This document shows positions 23,362 to 36,610 of a DNA stretch of 64,000 nucleotides, piece after piece. Every line of letters starts with the position of its first letter. Position 1 is the stretch's first letter. A program made the position numbers and the translations under genes. The notes under the pieces are model-generated. The model was given only the letters and a program-made list of their open reading frames with translations. It searched no databases and was not told where the DNA came from. This stretch comes from Ipomoea triloba. Taxonomy: Eukaryota > Streptophyta > Magnoliopsida > Solanales > Convolvulaceae. The stretch is from assembly GCF_003576645.1 (NCBI RefSeq), contig NC_044930.1, positions 1,067,214 through 1,131,213 of the forward strand. The letters run 5' to 3'.

Positions 23362-23919
23362 GGCTCTGTTTGGCAGAGTTTATAGCTTGTTTTAAGCTAC
23401 TAATAAGTTATAAGCTCTGTTGTGTAATGTTCTCAAAATAAGTTAGTAGCTTAAAATAAGAGCTTATTTTAAAACGCTACTTGAGATAGCTTTTCAAAAT
23501 AAGCTAGTAGCTTTTTAACTTTTTTTCCATCTTTATCCTTATTATTTTAAATAAATGACATCCTTTACCCCTTTCAATTAAAACCCTTTTGACATTTTAT
23601 TTTCATTATGTTTGTTTGTAATTTCAGTTTGATATTTATGTTTGAACATTAATTTTTGTATGAACTAATCTTATGAATTATAAATATTTTTTTACTTTAT
23701 ATATTTTCAAATATATGTTCTTACTTTATATTTTATTTAAATATATTGATTTCATTATTTTATATTAATATATAAACAAACCTATTTAAATTTAAAATTA
23801 TTTAAATTGTATGAAGATGTCCTTTTTAGTCTTTTTATATTTATCAACTTATCAAAAAATTAATTTTACCAAACACTTTTAAGCATAACAGCTCTTCAGA
23901 TTTCAGCTTCGAGCTTATA
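23362..23919 (+). mobile_element. MITE copy 1, truncated at its right end
   Basis: Begins ggctctgtttggcagag and is closely similar over its whole length to 36899-37470, including repeated ataagct/agcttat words. It stops after cagcttcgagcttata, where the other copy continues about 75 bp to its terminal repeat. Non-autonomous; no ORF. Confidence 0.75.
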
Positions 23920-24657
23920 TCATGTACTCCATGAAGCTATTTAAAAGCCTATGAAAGAAGTAAATCTCTAGAATCTTCACTATCATATCACTAATCTCCA
24001 CCTACCGCTTGAAATAGGATTAAATGTTGAGAGCAATGGGAACTCCGATAAACTTTTCTTTTTAATAAACTTTTAAGAAGCTCGTTAATTAGTCCGACCT
24101 GTGAAAAGTCCATCTCATCCTCCTCTAGGATTTTTTTGGAGAGGGTGAGAAGGGTACTCCAACACCCTCAAACCACAATGACCATGAATGCATGAATAAA
24201 CTCCTACACGTGAAAGATAAATTATACTAGAAAGATTATGTGCAACGAGTTTGACCAAGAAATAAAGTTTTCTCAAGAATCAAATTCATACATTACTATA
24301 GTAGGAGAATCATACTTTATCCACTCGACTATTCCTTTGGAAGATTGTGGTTACAATTTGGTGACATCCCTAGGGGGGCAATTTGATAAGATTTGTTTAG
24401 ACTCCACTGGTGTTGCTTGATATAATTAGTTTATTTAGCTTTTACTCTTGTGGTTTTCCTTAATCTGTTAAAAATTATGTATGATACTACAATCATGTTT
24501 CCCAATAGTTATAGCATTGACCCGGATCCACCTTGTAATGTGGATCCGTGTTTATTAAGTATGTAAATTTTGTATTTTAGACACGAGTTTACAAAATAAT
24601 TTGCCATATTTTCCGATGCAAAGAATGTGAATTAAACAAATATGCATCATTTTAGAT

Positions 24658-24790
24658 TGGGCTAAGCTTATAAGTCCATGCCCAACATAATATTAGGATA
24701 CGATTCACACCGGCCCAAAAGTGTAGAGAAAGCCCAATAAACTATCCAGATAAAAACCCACCTTTATACCTTAATTTCCCCAACCCTAGC
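24658..24790 (+). promoter_or_regulatory. eS17 promoter motifs: site II elements and telo-box
   Basis: TGGGCT at 24658-24663, GGCCCA at 24712-24717, AGCCCA at 24731-24736 and AACCCTAG at 24782-24789. Site II elements plus a telo-box close to the start are the usual pair on plant ribosomal protein genes. Confidence 0.7.
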
Positions 24791-24851
24791 GGAATCTCTG
24801 TCGTCTCCTACAGCAGCAAATTCAAAACCTTCCCGCCTCGCCGGAGCAGCC

Positions 24852-25289
24852 ATGGGTCGCGTTCGCACAAAGACAGTCAAGAAATCCTCGCGCCAAGTCA
24901 TCGAGCGCTATTATTCCCGCATGACTCTAGACTTCCACACCAACAAGAAGGTTCTAGAAGAAGTGGCCATCATCGCATCCAAGCGCCTCCGCAACAAAAT
25001 CGCCGGATTCTCCACCCACCTAATGAAGCGGATCCAGAAGGGACCCGTTAGGGGAATCTCTCTCAAGCTTCAGGAGGAGGAGAGGGAGCGCCGTATGGAT
25101 TTCGTCCCCGAAGAATCCGCCATTAAAATCGACCGAATCGAGGTCGATCAGGAGACAATTGATCTGCTCGCGGCAATGGGGATGAGCGATCTCCCTGGGG
25201 TCGTGCTCAAGGATGAGCAGCAATCTGTTATTGCTCCGGCCACCGCCTACGGCGGTTTCCGCGGTGGCTTTGGCGGAAGACGGTACTGA
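24852..25289 (+). CDS. RPS17: 40S ribosomal protein S17 (eS17)
   Basis: One exon of 145 residues starting [18 protein letters not shown], the conserved eS17 N-terminus, with [33 protein letters not shown] and the plant-type Gly-rich tail [12 protein letters not shown]. Length fits plant eS17. It is a component of the small ribosomal subunit. The start is the first ATG after a CT/C-rich leader. No anomaly seen. Confidence 0.97.
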   Translation: MGRVRTKTVKKSSRQVIERYYSRMTLDFHTNKKVLEEVAIIASKRLRNKIAGFSTHLMKRIQKGPVRGISLKLQEEERERRMDFVPEESAIKIDRIEVDQETIDLLAAMGMSDLPGVVLKDEQQSVIAPATAYGGFRGGFGGRRY

Positions 25290-27087
25290 TTTTGCAGTTT
25301 ACGTTTCTGTCATTTTTTTTTTGATTTATGGAAGATTTTGCAGTTTTGATGGTGGGCAGTCTGGAATTTTGTTTTACCAATTGAGAAATTGTTATAGATT
25401 CAAAGTTTTATATGATTGATTGCTAATTTTGCTGTTTTATTATTGAAAGTTTCAATCTTTGGTTTTGGGTTCCTGTAAAGGCTGAACCTTTTTACTGATG
25501 TTGTTATGTTAGCATTTTAGGATGTTTCAATCTAGGTTAGTTTAATGCAGATTTTAGGAAGGTTCTGAACCTTCATAGGATAACTATGCTGAGATTGAGC
25601 ATTTGTGAGTTTATATGAAGTACTAGTTAAGAAGCTAAGTACTAGGTAGTCTACTAAACTGCCTGTGAAGGTTAATGCTAAATGTGCCAATGTGAACACT
25701 AAACCTATGGTTATGCTGCATAGTTTGAAGCTTGTTGATGTTTACTTTGAGCTTGGAGATGTTGAAATGGATTCACTGTCAAGTTGTATGTGATTGAAGC
25801 CTTTATAACCTATGTTTTTCGGCTTTGTCCCTTTTGGTAGCATAGTTAGCCTATTAGTCTATTCTTAATGTAATTAACAAGGAACCAATTCTTTCTTCCT
25901 AACTGAGCATTTAGAAGGATGTACACATTGTTGTTGGTGAGACTCAATCTTTGGCCAACTGAGTTGCCCATACGGGCTTCTTAGGAACCAATTCTTGATT
26001 ACCTGTAAGGGTGTCTTGATCCATAATTTTATTCTTAAAAGACAGGAAAATGAAAATCAGAGATTGAAATACATTCTGAGGAAGGTGTTGTTATTCCAAG
26101 GTGTGATTTAATGAAGAATTTGAAGAATGCAAGTGTCATTATCTAAACAAGTGGTTGGATGTCATTAAGCACCTAAAGAAACAAGTCATGTGCAACTTGA
26201 ATACCTAAGCCATAATCCTCACTCACAATCAACTTTTATATGGTAGAGTCGAATTCTAAAAGGTTGTCAAGTAAATTAACTATTTAACTTTTTATGGTAA
26301 AATCGAACTCTAAAAGGTTATCATATCGAGTGAGTGATAGAACGTATATATGTAGCATGCTTATAGAGGAGCTAATGCCCTATTATGCTCTCTCTTGAGT
26401 TGGGCTGAGATGTGAAAATGCTCAATTAGAGATGTTCTCGTTTCAAATAGGTTCTTATGATGATTTAGTGATATATTTCGGAGTCTCCCCTCTTATGATT
26501 ACAAAAAATAAACAATATGAATTTAACTTTAGTTAATAGGTAAATTTCAATGGATATTAAATATAATAATTTTTTTTCTTTTATACTAAAAATAAACAAG
26601 AAAAACAACAAACTACTCTAATTACAAAAACTGAAACCATACAACTCCAACAATATTAGCCATTATGTAAAGGCCTAAACCATATAGGAATTTAATGTTT
26701 TGATGATTTATTTTCTAAAGTCAATATGTGTAGACATCATGAGCCCAAAAGTAGATAAATATGTGATGTTTCCATCATAATCTTAATGTTCCATTAATAT
26801 GAATAAATAAAATCAATTTAAAAGATGATTTTTTGCCAAAGTTGAACAATATACTTAAAAAAAAAAAGATAAATAAATAATTGAATAATAGTACTATATT
26901 ATAGGAGAGTTTAGAAATTTCTTGTTTAATAATACATGATCAACTAAACATTTCAAAGGACAAAATGGGTAATAGGAGAGACAAGGAAGCTTTCCAAAAG
27001 CCTAGGACTATATGTTATTTTTAGGTACACAAGCCTACAACTAAACATAAGATGAGGTTTTTATAAGTATTATAATACAAACGTTAA

Positions 27088-27376
27088 GGCCCTGTTTGGT
27101 AAATAATCAGCCTATCAGCCAATTTTGACTTATTTGATCACTATTAGTTGTTTAGTTAATAAGCTTTTTGTAACTCTAAAATACTAAAATTCAAAAGGCT
27201 ACTCAAAACAGCTTTTTCAATTAGCTTTTTGAGAACAGAAATTATACCAAACAACTATCAACTAACAGTTAATCTATCAAACAACTTTTTACAATCAGCT
27301 AATGTTATTAACAAATCATACCTTCTAACCCAAACAACCAACCCGATCAACCAACAGACATTTACCAAACAGGGCC
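27088..27376. mobile_element. Tourist/Harbinger-like MITE with perfect TIRs
   Basis: The ends are perfect 17-bp inverted repeats, ggccctgtttggtaaat (27088-27104) and its complement (27360-27376). They are flanked by TAA on both sides (27085-27087 and 27377-27379), the 3-bp target duplication typical of PIF/Harbinger elements. 289 bp, no ORF. TIR perfection suggests it is relatively young. Confidence 0.85.
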
Positions 27377-30039
27377 TAATTCTTTTAGTCTTGTATTAGC
27401 CTCTAAAAGCTATCTCTAAAAAAACCTCTAAAAGTGTTGATTGCATTTTTTATTTTTTTTTTGGGGTGAATTTAAGGATCTATTAATTAGGTTTTTATTT
27501 AACTAAAGAAATAAAAAATTAAAGACCCAAATGCATAATCTCATATAATTTGATGACTTATTTGACTATTTTAAAAAAATTAATTACATATTGATAGAGA
27601 AATACAGAGCGCATCAAGTAACTCCTGACCTAGATCAAACCGTAGTTGTGTACTTCCTAACCTTACAAACTAAAAACCCAACCCTACTTGAAAGGTTAGT
27701 GACCCACGAGATGCCACTTTAGTCATCCCAACATCCTTGATCAACTCAATTTGGAAGCGTGGCATTCCAACCTAATTAGCGTATGGGTAGGTGCCAGTCG
27801 CCACACACCCCTACCTAGGGAGAATCCCAACATGTGTCCCTCCATCCATTGCTATAAAGGGCAAGTGACCCTTCAAAAAACAGGACTTCTTAATTACTCA
27901 TCGACCTATTCATAATAGTCCAACCCTTGCATTCTAAGAGGTATCTATACACGAAAAATCACATACGTAAATAATATCACTTAAAAAAAACACTTCCTAA
28001 TACGTTTGGATCTTTGCATAAACTCTACTGAATATCTTAAAGATTGGTAATTAACTTTACCACATATAATAGGTGTGATTGGATGGGTGGTATTTTTAAA
28101 GTTCATCTTTGATCCACATCACAACAAGTTAGAACTACTTTCTTGTGAATGTTTCGTACTAAACAAACTCAACCTCCGTTGTAAGAGATTCTTACATGTG
28201 TTACAATGTAGTATCTGTTCAGAGCTAATTTCTCAACCTACTGAAACACAAAGAGTCAACAGTCGTCTTCACTGAGACTCAAACCCACTCCCTTTCATGT
28301 GGGAGTGTAAACGGGTGCCACTAAACTCCTCCTCTTCTTCTTCTTCTTATTTTTTTTTTAAAGGATTGAATCTTAGGTCAAGTGATGAGATGGATTTGGG
28401 CAATCCTTTAAGGTGAAAACATTACTGAACCTGCAAACACAATTAAGATTTAATTGATACATCAAAATGGAGTGAATTTTTTTAATAAAAAAATATATTT
28501 TTAATAAATTAAACACATACATACAGTAAATATAAATTATGATCCATAGGGGTGGCTCTTGAATGTTCATCAATTCTCCTGCTGGCAACGAAGAGATATA
28601 GACATTGCATGTTAATGGTGATTGAATGCATCTCTGGGCAGTGAATTAAGAGGGCTAATCAGTTAATGCCTTGCATGCAATTCAATGAGAGGAGGTTGAG
28701 AGTTGAATTCAATTCTATATATTTTCTTTAATTTTATTTCAACAAATTTAAATCATTTTTACTCTAATACTTTTCTCAATCTATCTCCTCTTTAATGGTA
28801 TACAATTCATCCAATTAATTAATATTCATGGAGCCAATTCAAGGACCTGACCAGACTGAAATACAAATTTAATAATTTACAAAAATAAAAATAAAATACT
28901 ACACATAATATAGGGAAATTTGTTTTACTTTAATTAAAATGCTTTCTTAAATTTTCTCTTTTGCAACATAATTTTTATCCTTTTAAGTCTATGAAAGAGA
29001 CGGAGAATCCGTTTAGTAGGATGGAGGTATAAAGATATTGAGAAAAATTAAGAGAAAATTAGGATTTTGTATTTTTTTTTGAGTAGTGATTTTTGATAAT
29101 TAATTTTTATATATATTTTTTTTTAATTTAGTGGCACAAATTTCAAAATTTTACTATAGTTAACAAAAATTTTAGCGTGTAAATCGATACCTCTCCAATA
29201 CACATTAGCTGCATTTCATGGAGTCAACTTTGATATGTCAATGTATATATTAGACAGAGTGGATGAATCTATCTATCGAGTGATTGATTTGATATGTCAT
29301 TAACTATGCCTTGAGGCACATTTTTATTGCTTTGAACATCTGCTGGTCTTTGAGACACGTCTCGTGATTTATCTTTCTCACTAACATTTTAAGATAAAAA
29401 CAGTTACAGAGCTTTCGAAATTAAAGTACAATTAACTTTAATATGTCTTCGTTAAGTATGACTCACTCACAACATATAAAAATGTTATGTTTTTGTTAAA
29501 AAAGAAAAAAAAAACATTATAGTGTAAGAAAAAAAAAAGAATAAATATATATTGATGAATTAGCAGACACATATTTAATCAGCTGTACAATTTAGCAGTA
29601 AGAATCGAAACAAAGGATGTGAAGACTTAATACCTTTCTCCTGGGAGTTGTCAGTGTGTGCCTATACAATGAAAATGGTCCCTTTAATTTTAATGCGACA
29701 GGTAATAAATTGCAGTAATAATTCAATATGTAATTTAATAGTAGGTGTACTATGTTTTCAATTTAATATAATTAAATAAACACAAATAATTACAAAATTT
29801 ATTAATTTTATTTTCCCTTACAAATCAACATAATCTATAATAATGTCACAAACAAGTCTTGCTATTGTGATTAAAATATTGTCAAAATGCAACCATATAG
29901 CCCAAAAAGTCATATATATCAGTTTACTAACCTTTGACATATAAATGATAAATCAAGTCACAAGGTGAATAGTTATTTAATTTACAGAAAAATTTGCAGT
30001 TGTTATTCAAAAGTGTATTCTCGACGAATATCATCTTGT

Positions 30040-30200
30040 GACCTTAGTCAACATAGGACCATAAAAAGGTGAATTATTCTAGATTACCTATAGGGGTAGT
30101 TCAAATTGAGAACGCTAATAGGCAATGCTAATATAGTTGGACTTAGAACATTGTGACTACCAAACTAATTACCCGACCAATTCGACTGGATTGTCCCAAA
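30040..30200 (-). mobile_element. SINE-like family A copy, decayed
   Basis: On the plus strand: cttgtgaccttagtcaacat, aggaccataaaaaggtgaat, then gaacattgtgactaccaaac and ccgaccaattcgac, i.e. the family A body and tRNA-like head in reverse. It abuts a possible family B fragment at about 29980-30035. Confidence 0.5.
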
Positions 30201-30639
30201 CGTGAATAGTTCTTACTGTCACCAGCTTGCCAACATGCTCATTGACACGTACATATTGAATTAATCATTGTCATTACAAATTAATTAAATACAATTATGT
30301 TTTTTAATGTCAGATAATAATTTTTAAAATTTTTTCGAATCCAATCGTGACAAGTAATTGAAATATACAAACTTTAGTTTAATATCATTCAATAGCATTG
30401 ACTTTTTTGATAATCTTTATTTAATATTTTACCAGAAATTAGCCAGAGACTGCTGCCCATCTGGCTTTTCTCTTTATTAATGTACTACTTGTCAAAGGAA
30501 AATTTTTGCAGACTAATTAAAAAGTGAAGTTTTGGTAACTTGGACAGTTGATAAAACTAATTGTTAATATAATTCTTTCAAAACAAATTGTTTAACATAA
30601 TTATAAAGTTTGAAGTTTGATTTTTTGGTTAAGCCCGTT

Positions 30640-30790
30640 GCACATAGTCATTTTAATGTGATTTTTCCTGTGTGATTTGTAAGTTATTATATAAAAGAGA
30701 GTTTATATCCTCTAATACATACTATTTTTGATAGTGATTATAAATTTTCTTTGTCATCACCGATTTAAAAGTATAAAAATTAATTAACAT
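30640..30790 (+). mobile_element. SINE-like family B fragment
   Basis: Contains the family B body: cctgtgtgatttgtaagtta, agagagtttatatcctctaa, then atagtgattataaattttc. Head lost. Inferred from similarity to 33.9, 37.9, 57.0 and 62.9 kb. Confidence 0.4.
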
Positions 30791-32339
30791 GAAAAAGTTG
30801 TCACTTTAAATATAAAGTCAATTTTTATTTTTTTTACTTCATTGCAGAAAAAGTGTCAGCAACTTGGTATCCACGCCCAAGAATTATGGCTGATTTTACT
30901 AATCAAAGAAAAAGGTGCATGCATGTATTTGCATGTAAATTTTTTTTCTATAACCACGTGATTGGATTGGCAGCCGGTTGAATTTCATCATGCACGTACG
31001 TGAACCCATACACATGCGTTTACTAATCCAATAAATTTTGAATTTTTTTTTTCAAAGATCAATTCTTATAATGTGAATTGATAGTCGGTTCAACAGACAA
31101 GCGACCTGTTTCAATGATAACATGTGAACTTGTATTATTAATTTATTTTTTTTAAATTATAAGATGAGATATACAATTAGACCGTCATAATAGTGATGTT
31201 GCAATGTATATGCACGAATGCACAACATCTCATTTGAACTACTTTAATTTTGTGGTGGATAAGATAGAGTTGAACGTTGAGTTTTCTTTGCGTGACAACA
31301 TGCATTGACCAAATCTCACACGGGGTTGATGGCTGGCCTTCAACATAAATCCCTAAACACAAGGGATTTGACCCAAAGCTTCATAAATATGTACACATGC
31401 AAATAAATAAAAGTATAGATATGTCAAAGGTCTTGTAGTCTTCGAGCAGCATAGCTTTGGCTTCTTGAATCCCGGGCATTGACTTTTTGTGCTTCAGTAT
31501 AAACAGATAACCCCAGTGAGGGGCATAACCGGCAAAGAATCTCAATGAGGTAAACCAAAACAGGTTAAACGGAAGAGGATTTGACTGAAAGCTACAATTT
31601 GTAAGCATGTTGAAGAGTTTATTTGCACTTAAAGAAGCCATTTTCTGCATTGACCAAATAATATCATATTATTTTTATTCTCGCTTAGGTTTATAAATTG
31701 TGTTTTTCAAAAAAAAAAAAAAGGTTTATAAATTGTGTAGCATCTCTTGAAAGATTAGACCCGGTTCTTTTTGCAGATTCGATAAAATATTTGTAAACAT
31801 ACTTTACAAAACTGATAATATTAATTAAGATGCATTAAATGGTATTGAATAAGAAGAAAAATACATTTGAGATGGTATGGAGGTAATCCGAATCTGCTAA
31901 CATCAATCATTCGGTGGAGAAATTTTGTACGTATTTGAATGAAATAAATTAAAGCTATATATATATATAGTCAATGATATTACGTGATCTTAGGAGAAAT
32001 TAGGAAGGAAATTCGGAGTTTACTTATTTATTTTATTCGTTTAATCGTTCAATTTTTTTGGGTTCATTTTTAAAATATTATTTTGTATATAAATATTAAT
32101 CATTTTAAATTGATAAATATATTAATTTTGATTTTAAAAAAAGTAAAAACTCAATTTTAAAAAGATTTTTGGATGTGAGCCAAATCGGGTTGAGATTTTT
32201 TACTATATGAATGGTCCAACCCAACCAAACTCAATCTAATGCAAATAGTAACTGAGTAGATTGTGAGTCGACAAGTTCATTTAACACCATTTAGAAAGTA
32301 AAAAATGCATTAATAACGCGGGCAACGCAAATTATAAAA

Positions 32340-32745
32340 CCCGATAAATAAAGGAAATATTAATGATGGATGATTAGATGGAAAATACAAGGAATATATG
32401 TCACGGAGATAATTCTTGTATTAATAACACCGTAAGATCATTACAAGAGTGTTTGTATTTTGACAATAGAGATGATAATGTCTTAACATGACAATTAAGT
32501 AGCTATTTATACTATAAACCTTCTAACCGCCTCCTTAAAAAGGAGTAGACGGTTGTAACTACCTTAGACCGGTTCCGTGTGTACAGTGCACAAGGCCGAG
32601 GTCAGCCCAGGTCAAGGCCGCCTCTAGCTGAGGCGAGCCTAGGTCGTAGTGGCCTCTGGCCGAGGCCTCCTCTCCAATCGAGATCGTCCCGGTTAAGGTC
32701 GCTCTTAGCCTGAATTGTCTTTCGGATCGTAGTCCGTCTCCAATA
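32340..32745 (-). mobile_element. Possible LTR-type remnant with a GC-rich patch
   Basis: A stretch with spaced words such as tgtcacggagataattc and ttatactataaacc passes into an unusually GC-rich patch (32560-32740). That patch has repeated aggtc and ggccgaggcc words, unlike the AT-rich flanks. This resembles a solo or decayed LTR, but no terminal repeat, primer site or pol-like frame was found. Low confidence. Confidence 0.25.
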
Positions 32746-33829
32746 TATTCCATCATTTTTTATATTAATAAAAAAAGAAGAAAATAATTCATTCATTAAT
32801 CATGAGTTGTCGTAAGTCAGTCGTAAGTAGAATGCCCCTCATACGTAACTTTGGAATTTATTATGGATAGCTATTGAAATTTAATAAAGGTGTCTGGTTG
32901 GATTTGTTAGAAATTTATTATTATTGTAATTAAAACAATGAAACTAACAATAACAACAACGCATTCATGCATTCTTTTTGGGTGACGACATACGCGTAAT
33001 CGCTGCTCAAAAAATATGTAATAGTCCACAAACCTCATAATAGAGGTAAACTGTATTAGGAAGAACTGAACCATGTTCATCAACTTAATTGGTTACCGAT
33101 TATTATAAATAAAAATGTATGGTAGTATTTTTTTATAAGTGCAGTAATAATTTTTTTTTTTTTACTATATACAACAATATAATCAACATCTTTATTTACC
33201 AAATAATATCATTAAAATATCTTATTTTAAACAATTTTTCAATTACCCAAAAAAGTTGTTTATTAAATATTTTAATTTTTCAACTCTTCCAACCGCCACT
33301 AACAAAATAAAAGCCTAGAAATGGGTTTATGCCATAACGCCATGGTTATGTTTTAAAAATTACGACCAATATTGGTTGAAAATTCATGACAAATGCTGAT
33401 CTAACAACTTTTTCAATAACTTTTATTAACGAACGATATTATTGACAACGTAACTTTCAACGGATGATTATAATAACAACAAATAGTTTTTCGAATTGCT
33501 AGAGTGGTTGAAAAGTCTAATTCCTACATGAAATTTTTTAAAATTTTTTTATCACAACTTGATAATAATAAAAATAATTTCAAAAATTTTACGAATGTAC
33601 TATTGGTTTAAGTGTTTAATTAATGTATAGCATATAACTCGGGATTACAACTACATGCAAAGAATGCATGTCTTAATTTCAAACCACTTGCATTACCATT
33701 TAAAACTTTGGTTGGCCACACATGTACATGTTATAAAAATGTACAAATGTGAATTTGATGGTGTGTAACGACTTTGTACTCACCAACCATCCTTAACTCA
33801 CTCCCACATACGTAGTAAAATCTAGAGGT

Positions 33830-33965
33830 TTTCGGTTGAGCCTATTATACAAGGTCTTTTTAGCGTTGATTTGTAAGCTATTGTAAATGAGTGTGATTTA
33901 CTCTATACACACTTTTGCTCTCAAATAGTGATTGCAGGTTTTCATAACGAACCAAATTAAAAGTG
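33830..33965 (+). mobile_element. SINE-like family B copy, decayed
   Basis: Reads cggttgagcctattatacaa, gcgttgatttgtaagctatt, tgatttactctatacacact, then tagtgattgcaggttttc, matching the order in the copies at 37.9 and 57.0 kb. A similar short block (gtgtgacttgcgagctacta) follows near 34070. Confidence 0.45.
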
Positions 33966-35028
33966 TTGAATGCATAGAGATGGAATAGTGTTGATTAAAA
34001 TTGAATGTGTAACACATTCACGATCAAATTCATTACATACTATCTTTCTAGTGATGTTTGTTTTTATTGTGTGACTTGCGAGCTACTACTATCACAATAT
34101 CTTTTATTTTCTGGTAATGACTTCATATTTTCACGGAATTAAAGGGTGTTGAATGCATGGAGATTGAGTAGATCGACGCTTAAGTGTGTAATGCATCATT
34201 TTCTTGTCCACAAAAGGGAACTTTTATCGCCCGACTCTCCCGAGGCCTCACATCCCGACCTGACAAGATAATGGTAGGGTAAATCAAGAGTAACTAATCC
34301 ACCCATTAAGTGGGAGGACTCCTGTGTGGTGCCCACAAAAAAGTCCACTACATTGGGTATAATTCCTACACTCCCACGGTAAACTGTACAGACTTGATTC
34401 TATGTTCTTATCTACAATTTATCACCCAAAAACTAAGCTACCCAATGCATCATTTTCTTTTTTCCCGGTAAGGTTGAATCCCAACCCCAAGTGCTCCATC
34501 ACGACCCGACTCGACAGAACATAAGAATATAAATCATGATAACTCAATCGAACACAAAGACTACTTTTGTTTATTAGGCACAAGGAGTCCCTACAGTTGG
34601 TGAGACTCGACCCTAGTCTTTCCCAATACATTATTTTTCTTGTTTTACATCTTGTCGTTGTAGTAAATCGAGAACATAAACAAATCCTTTAATTGCAAGA
34701 GGTCAAACGTGATACATACGACATGGAAGCATTGATAGATGCATATATATATATATACACATACATACAGCTAGGCTTCATCTTCGTCATCGTCATCAAC
34801 GCAAAAACAGACACATAAACAGTAGCCATGGCTGACCTTATATATGTATATATGTATGTATCATCTACCAGCTACAAATTCATCACACCGACTCTCTGCA
34901 CTGGACTTCACTACTTCACTTAATATATTATCGTAAATGCTTTATATATATTTACTCCAATTTTCCTTTTTCTGCATCCATCTTGGGATTTTTTCCATCA
35001 ATTAATACATTTGCTGCCCCTCGATTTA

Positions 35029-35213
35029 CTCTCTCTCTCTCTCTCTCGTCTTCTACCATTCCCTCCTTCAATTCCATTGAATGATCATTTCAATTCTTAT
35101 CAATTCAATTCCCTCTCTCTCTCTCTTGCTTTCTTTCTTTACAATTACACCCCCCAACCCCCTTGATTTAATTAAGCTTTAAAGCAATCCCATCTTTCTC
35201 CTCTCTCTCTCTA
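35029..35213. repeat. CT microsatellites upstream of the GIR-like gene
   Basis: Three CT runs (about 35029-35047, 35110-35126 and 35200-35213) within a CT-rich strand. Such pyrimidine patches are common near plant transcription starts. Confidence 0.8.
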
Positions 35214-35510
35214 TATATATATATAGGCTCCTCTTCTCCTCCCATCGCCACCAACACCCATCCCTCTTCTCCTGGAGCTCCGCCGTGACCGCCACCACCG
35301 CCGCCGCCGTTTTGCTGCAAATTCCGGCCGTTTTTTCAGGTTATTACCAAATCTTTCTCAATTTTCGTGCCTCCATGTAAGATTTTTCCTGATAATATAT
35401 ATTATATAATAGAGCTGGTGCAAGTTGATTAGAGTAGTTTGATTGGACTGAATAATTAGTAGTTGTTATTCAAACAGATTCTGTTTGTCATTGATTTTGT
35501 GGTTGTTTAG
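35212..35510 (+). promoter_or_regulatory. TATA box, leader and leader intron of the GIR-like gene
   Basis: A TATA run (ctatatatatatatagg, about 35211-35227) is followed by a CT-rich leader. A donor (ttttcag|gttatt, GT at 35340) and an acceptor (ttgtttag, ending 35510) define a likely leader intron of about 171 bp ending five bases before the ATG. The intron contains a copy of the short repeat found in the coiled-coil gene intron. Confidence 0.5.
35372..35463. repeat. Short dispersed repeat, copy in the GIR-like leader intron
   Basis: gtaagatttttcctgataat, a TATA-rich core, ggtgcaagttgatta and gtttgattggactgaataat match 8911-9015 in the same order. The core is nearly identical and the tail more diverged. 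Confidence 0.65.
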
Positions 35511-35515
35511 CTATC

Positions 35516-35851
35516 ATGAGCCGGAGGAACGGGCCGAAGCTGGACTTGAAGCTAAACCTGTCGCCGCCGAGGAGGGGCGGCGGCGGGGGGCGGGCGGCGG
35601 CGCGCGAGTCGCCGGGGCGATCGTCGACGGTGTCGCCGACGTCGCCGCCCAGCTCGTGCGTGTCGTCGGAGAACCCGGAGGAGTCCCGGCGTTACTCCAG
35701 CAGCCCGGAGGGGGCGGCGATGGTGCTCGCCGGCTGCCCGCGGTGCCTCATGTACGTCATGCTCGCCAAAGACGACCCCAAATGCCCCAAATGCAAAAGC
35801 ACGGTTTTGCTCGACGTTTTCTGCGACAAGAGCGCAGGCAAAAGTAGTTAG
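35516..35851 (+). CDS. GL2-interacting repressor (GIR1/GIR2)-like EAR-motif protein
   Basis: 111 residues. An LxLxL EAR repression motif lies at the start (LDLKLNL, 9-15). A Gly/Arg- and Ser/Pro-rich linker follows, then a conserved C-terminal block GCPRCLMYVMLAKDDPKCPK with a CxxC-CxxC pair (C74, C77, C90, C93) and STVLLDVF. Arabidopsis GIR1 and GIR2 share this layout. They bridge the homeodomain factor GL2 to TOPLESS-type co-repressors in root-hair control; the role here is inferred from similarity. The coding region is much GC-richer than its surroundings, which explains long antisense open frames. Confidence 0.88.
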   Translation: MSRRNGPKLDLKLNLSPPRRGGGGGRAAARESPGRSSTVSPTSPPSSCVSSENPEESRRYSSSPEGAAMVLAGCPRCLMYVMLAKDDPKCPKCKSTVLLDVFCDKSAGKSS

Positions 35852-36479
35852 GGATTGATTGATGGAATCATCGTCGACGTCAAGAATTAGCGGATTATTC
35901 GACCGGTTTAATGTTGAATTGAGATTGATCAACGTTAAAGTTACTACTACTGATGTATAATCATCCTATTATTATTTTTTTTATTGTTATTATTGTTATC
36001 ATCTCCTTCTTCATTGTGGTAGTTCTATACTCTGTAACTGTAGGAGTATAGGCAATGGAAGTAGGGAATTAATCTGGGTTCAATTCTGTTGGTGTGTTAG
36101 TTTTTTGTTTTCTTCAATCTATCTTTAGCAGAAACCGATGTAAGCAACGGGACAACAACTCAGAATGCCCAGATTTATTTTATGGATAATTTTTAATTAG
36201 GTTATTTTTATACTTCATGTCTGCCCCTTCCTCTGCAGTCGACTTTTTTTATTTTTTATTTTATTATTATTATTATTTTTTATACTTCAATAGTATCGGC
36301 ACCTCATGAGACAAATACTAATTCAGTCACGTTTCAGTATATTCTAACTTTTTGTATATTACACTATTCAAGATAAAACTAATTCAATTGTGTTTTGAGT
36401 TTCATTTTAGAGGATCTCTTCTAAAATTTTGATTTATTGGAAAACTCGTATATGTTACTTTAAGGTGCGCTTTAGGTGA

Positions 36480-36610
36480 AGCTCACTTTGTGATTATAGC
36501 TCGTAAAGAAACCATCGTGCTAGGTTATCCGTAGTTAATTGGCTCAAATCAAGAAGACTAATCTACAACTCATACCAGAAGTCAAACTTGAAACCTATTA
36601 GGGTTGCGTT
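36480..36610 (-). mobile_element. SINE-like family A copy, decayed
   Basis: Plus strand shows ttgtgattatagctcgtaaa, gctaggttatccgtagttaa and gaagtcaaacttgaaaccta, the family A blocks in reverse. Strongly diverged. Confidence 0.4.

Larger units (their letters stand above)
22244..24640. other. Intergenic with transposon remnants
   Basis: No gene recognised. Contains a SINE head-like block (22545-22650) and a MITE copy (23362-23919). The open frame at 24238-24420 has no familiar motif and lies in AT-rich sequence. Confidence 0.55.
25290..35190. other. Long gene-poor region
   Basis: Nearly 10 kb of AT-rich sequence after the eS17 3' UTR with no coding region I could support. It holds a 289-bp MITE (27088-27376), SINE-like fragments near 30.1, 30.7 and 33.9 kb, a GC-rich patch at 32.56-32.74 kb and many short A/T runs. 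Open frames of 60-90 codons here show no motif. Confidence 0.6.

Noticed and set aside
35485..35932. Long frames in other phases over the GIR-like gene
   Set aside because: GC-rich low-complexity shadows; only the frame with EAR and CxxC motifs is conserved.
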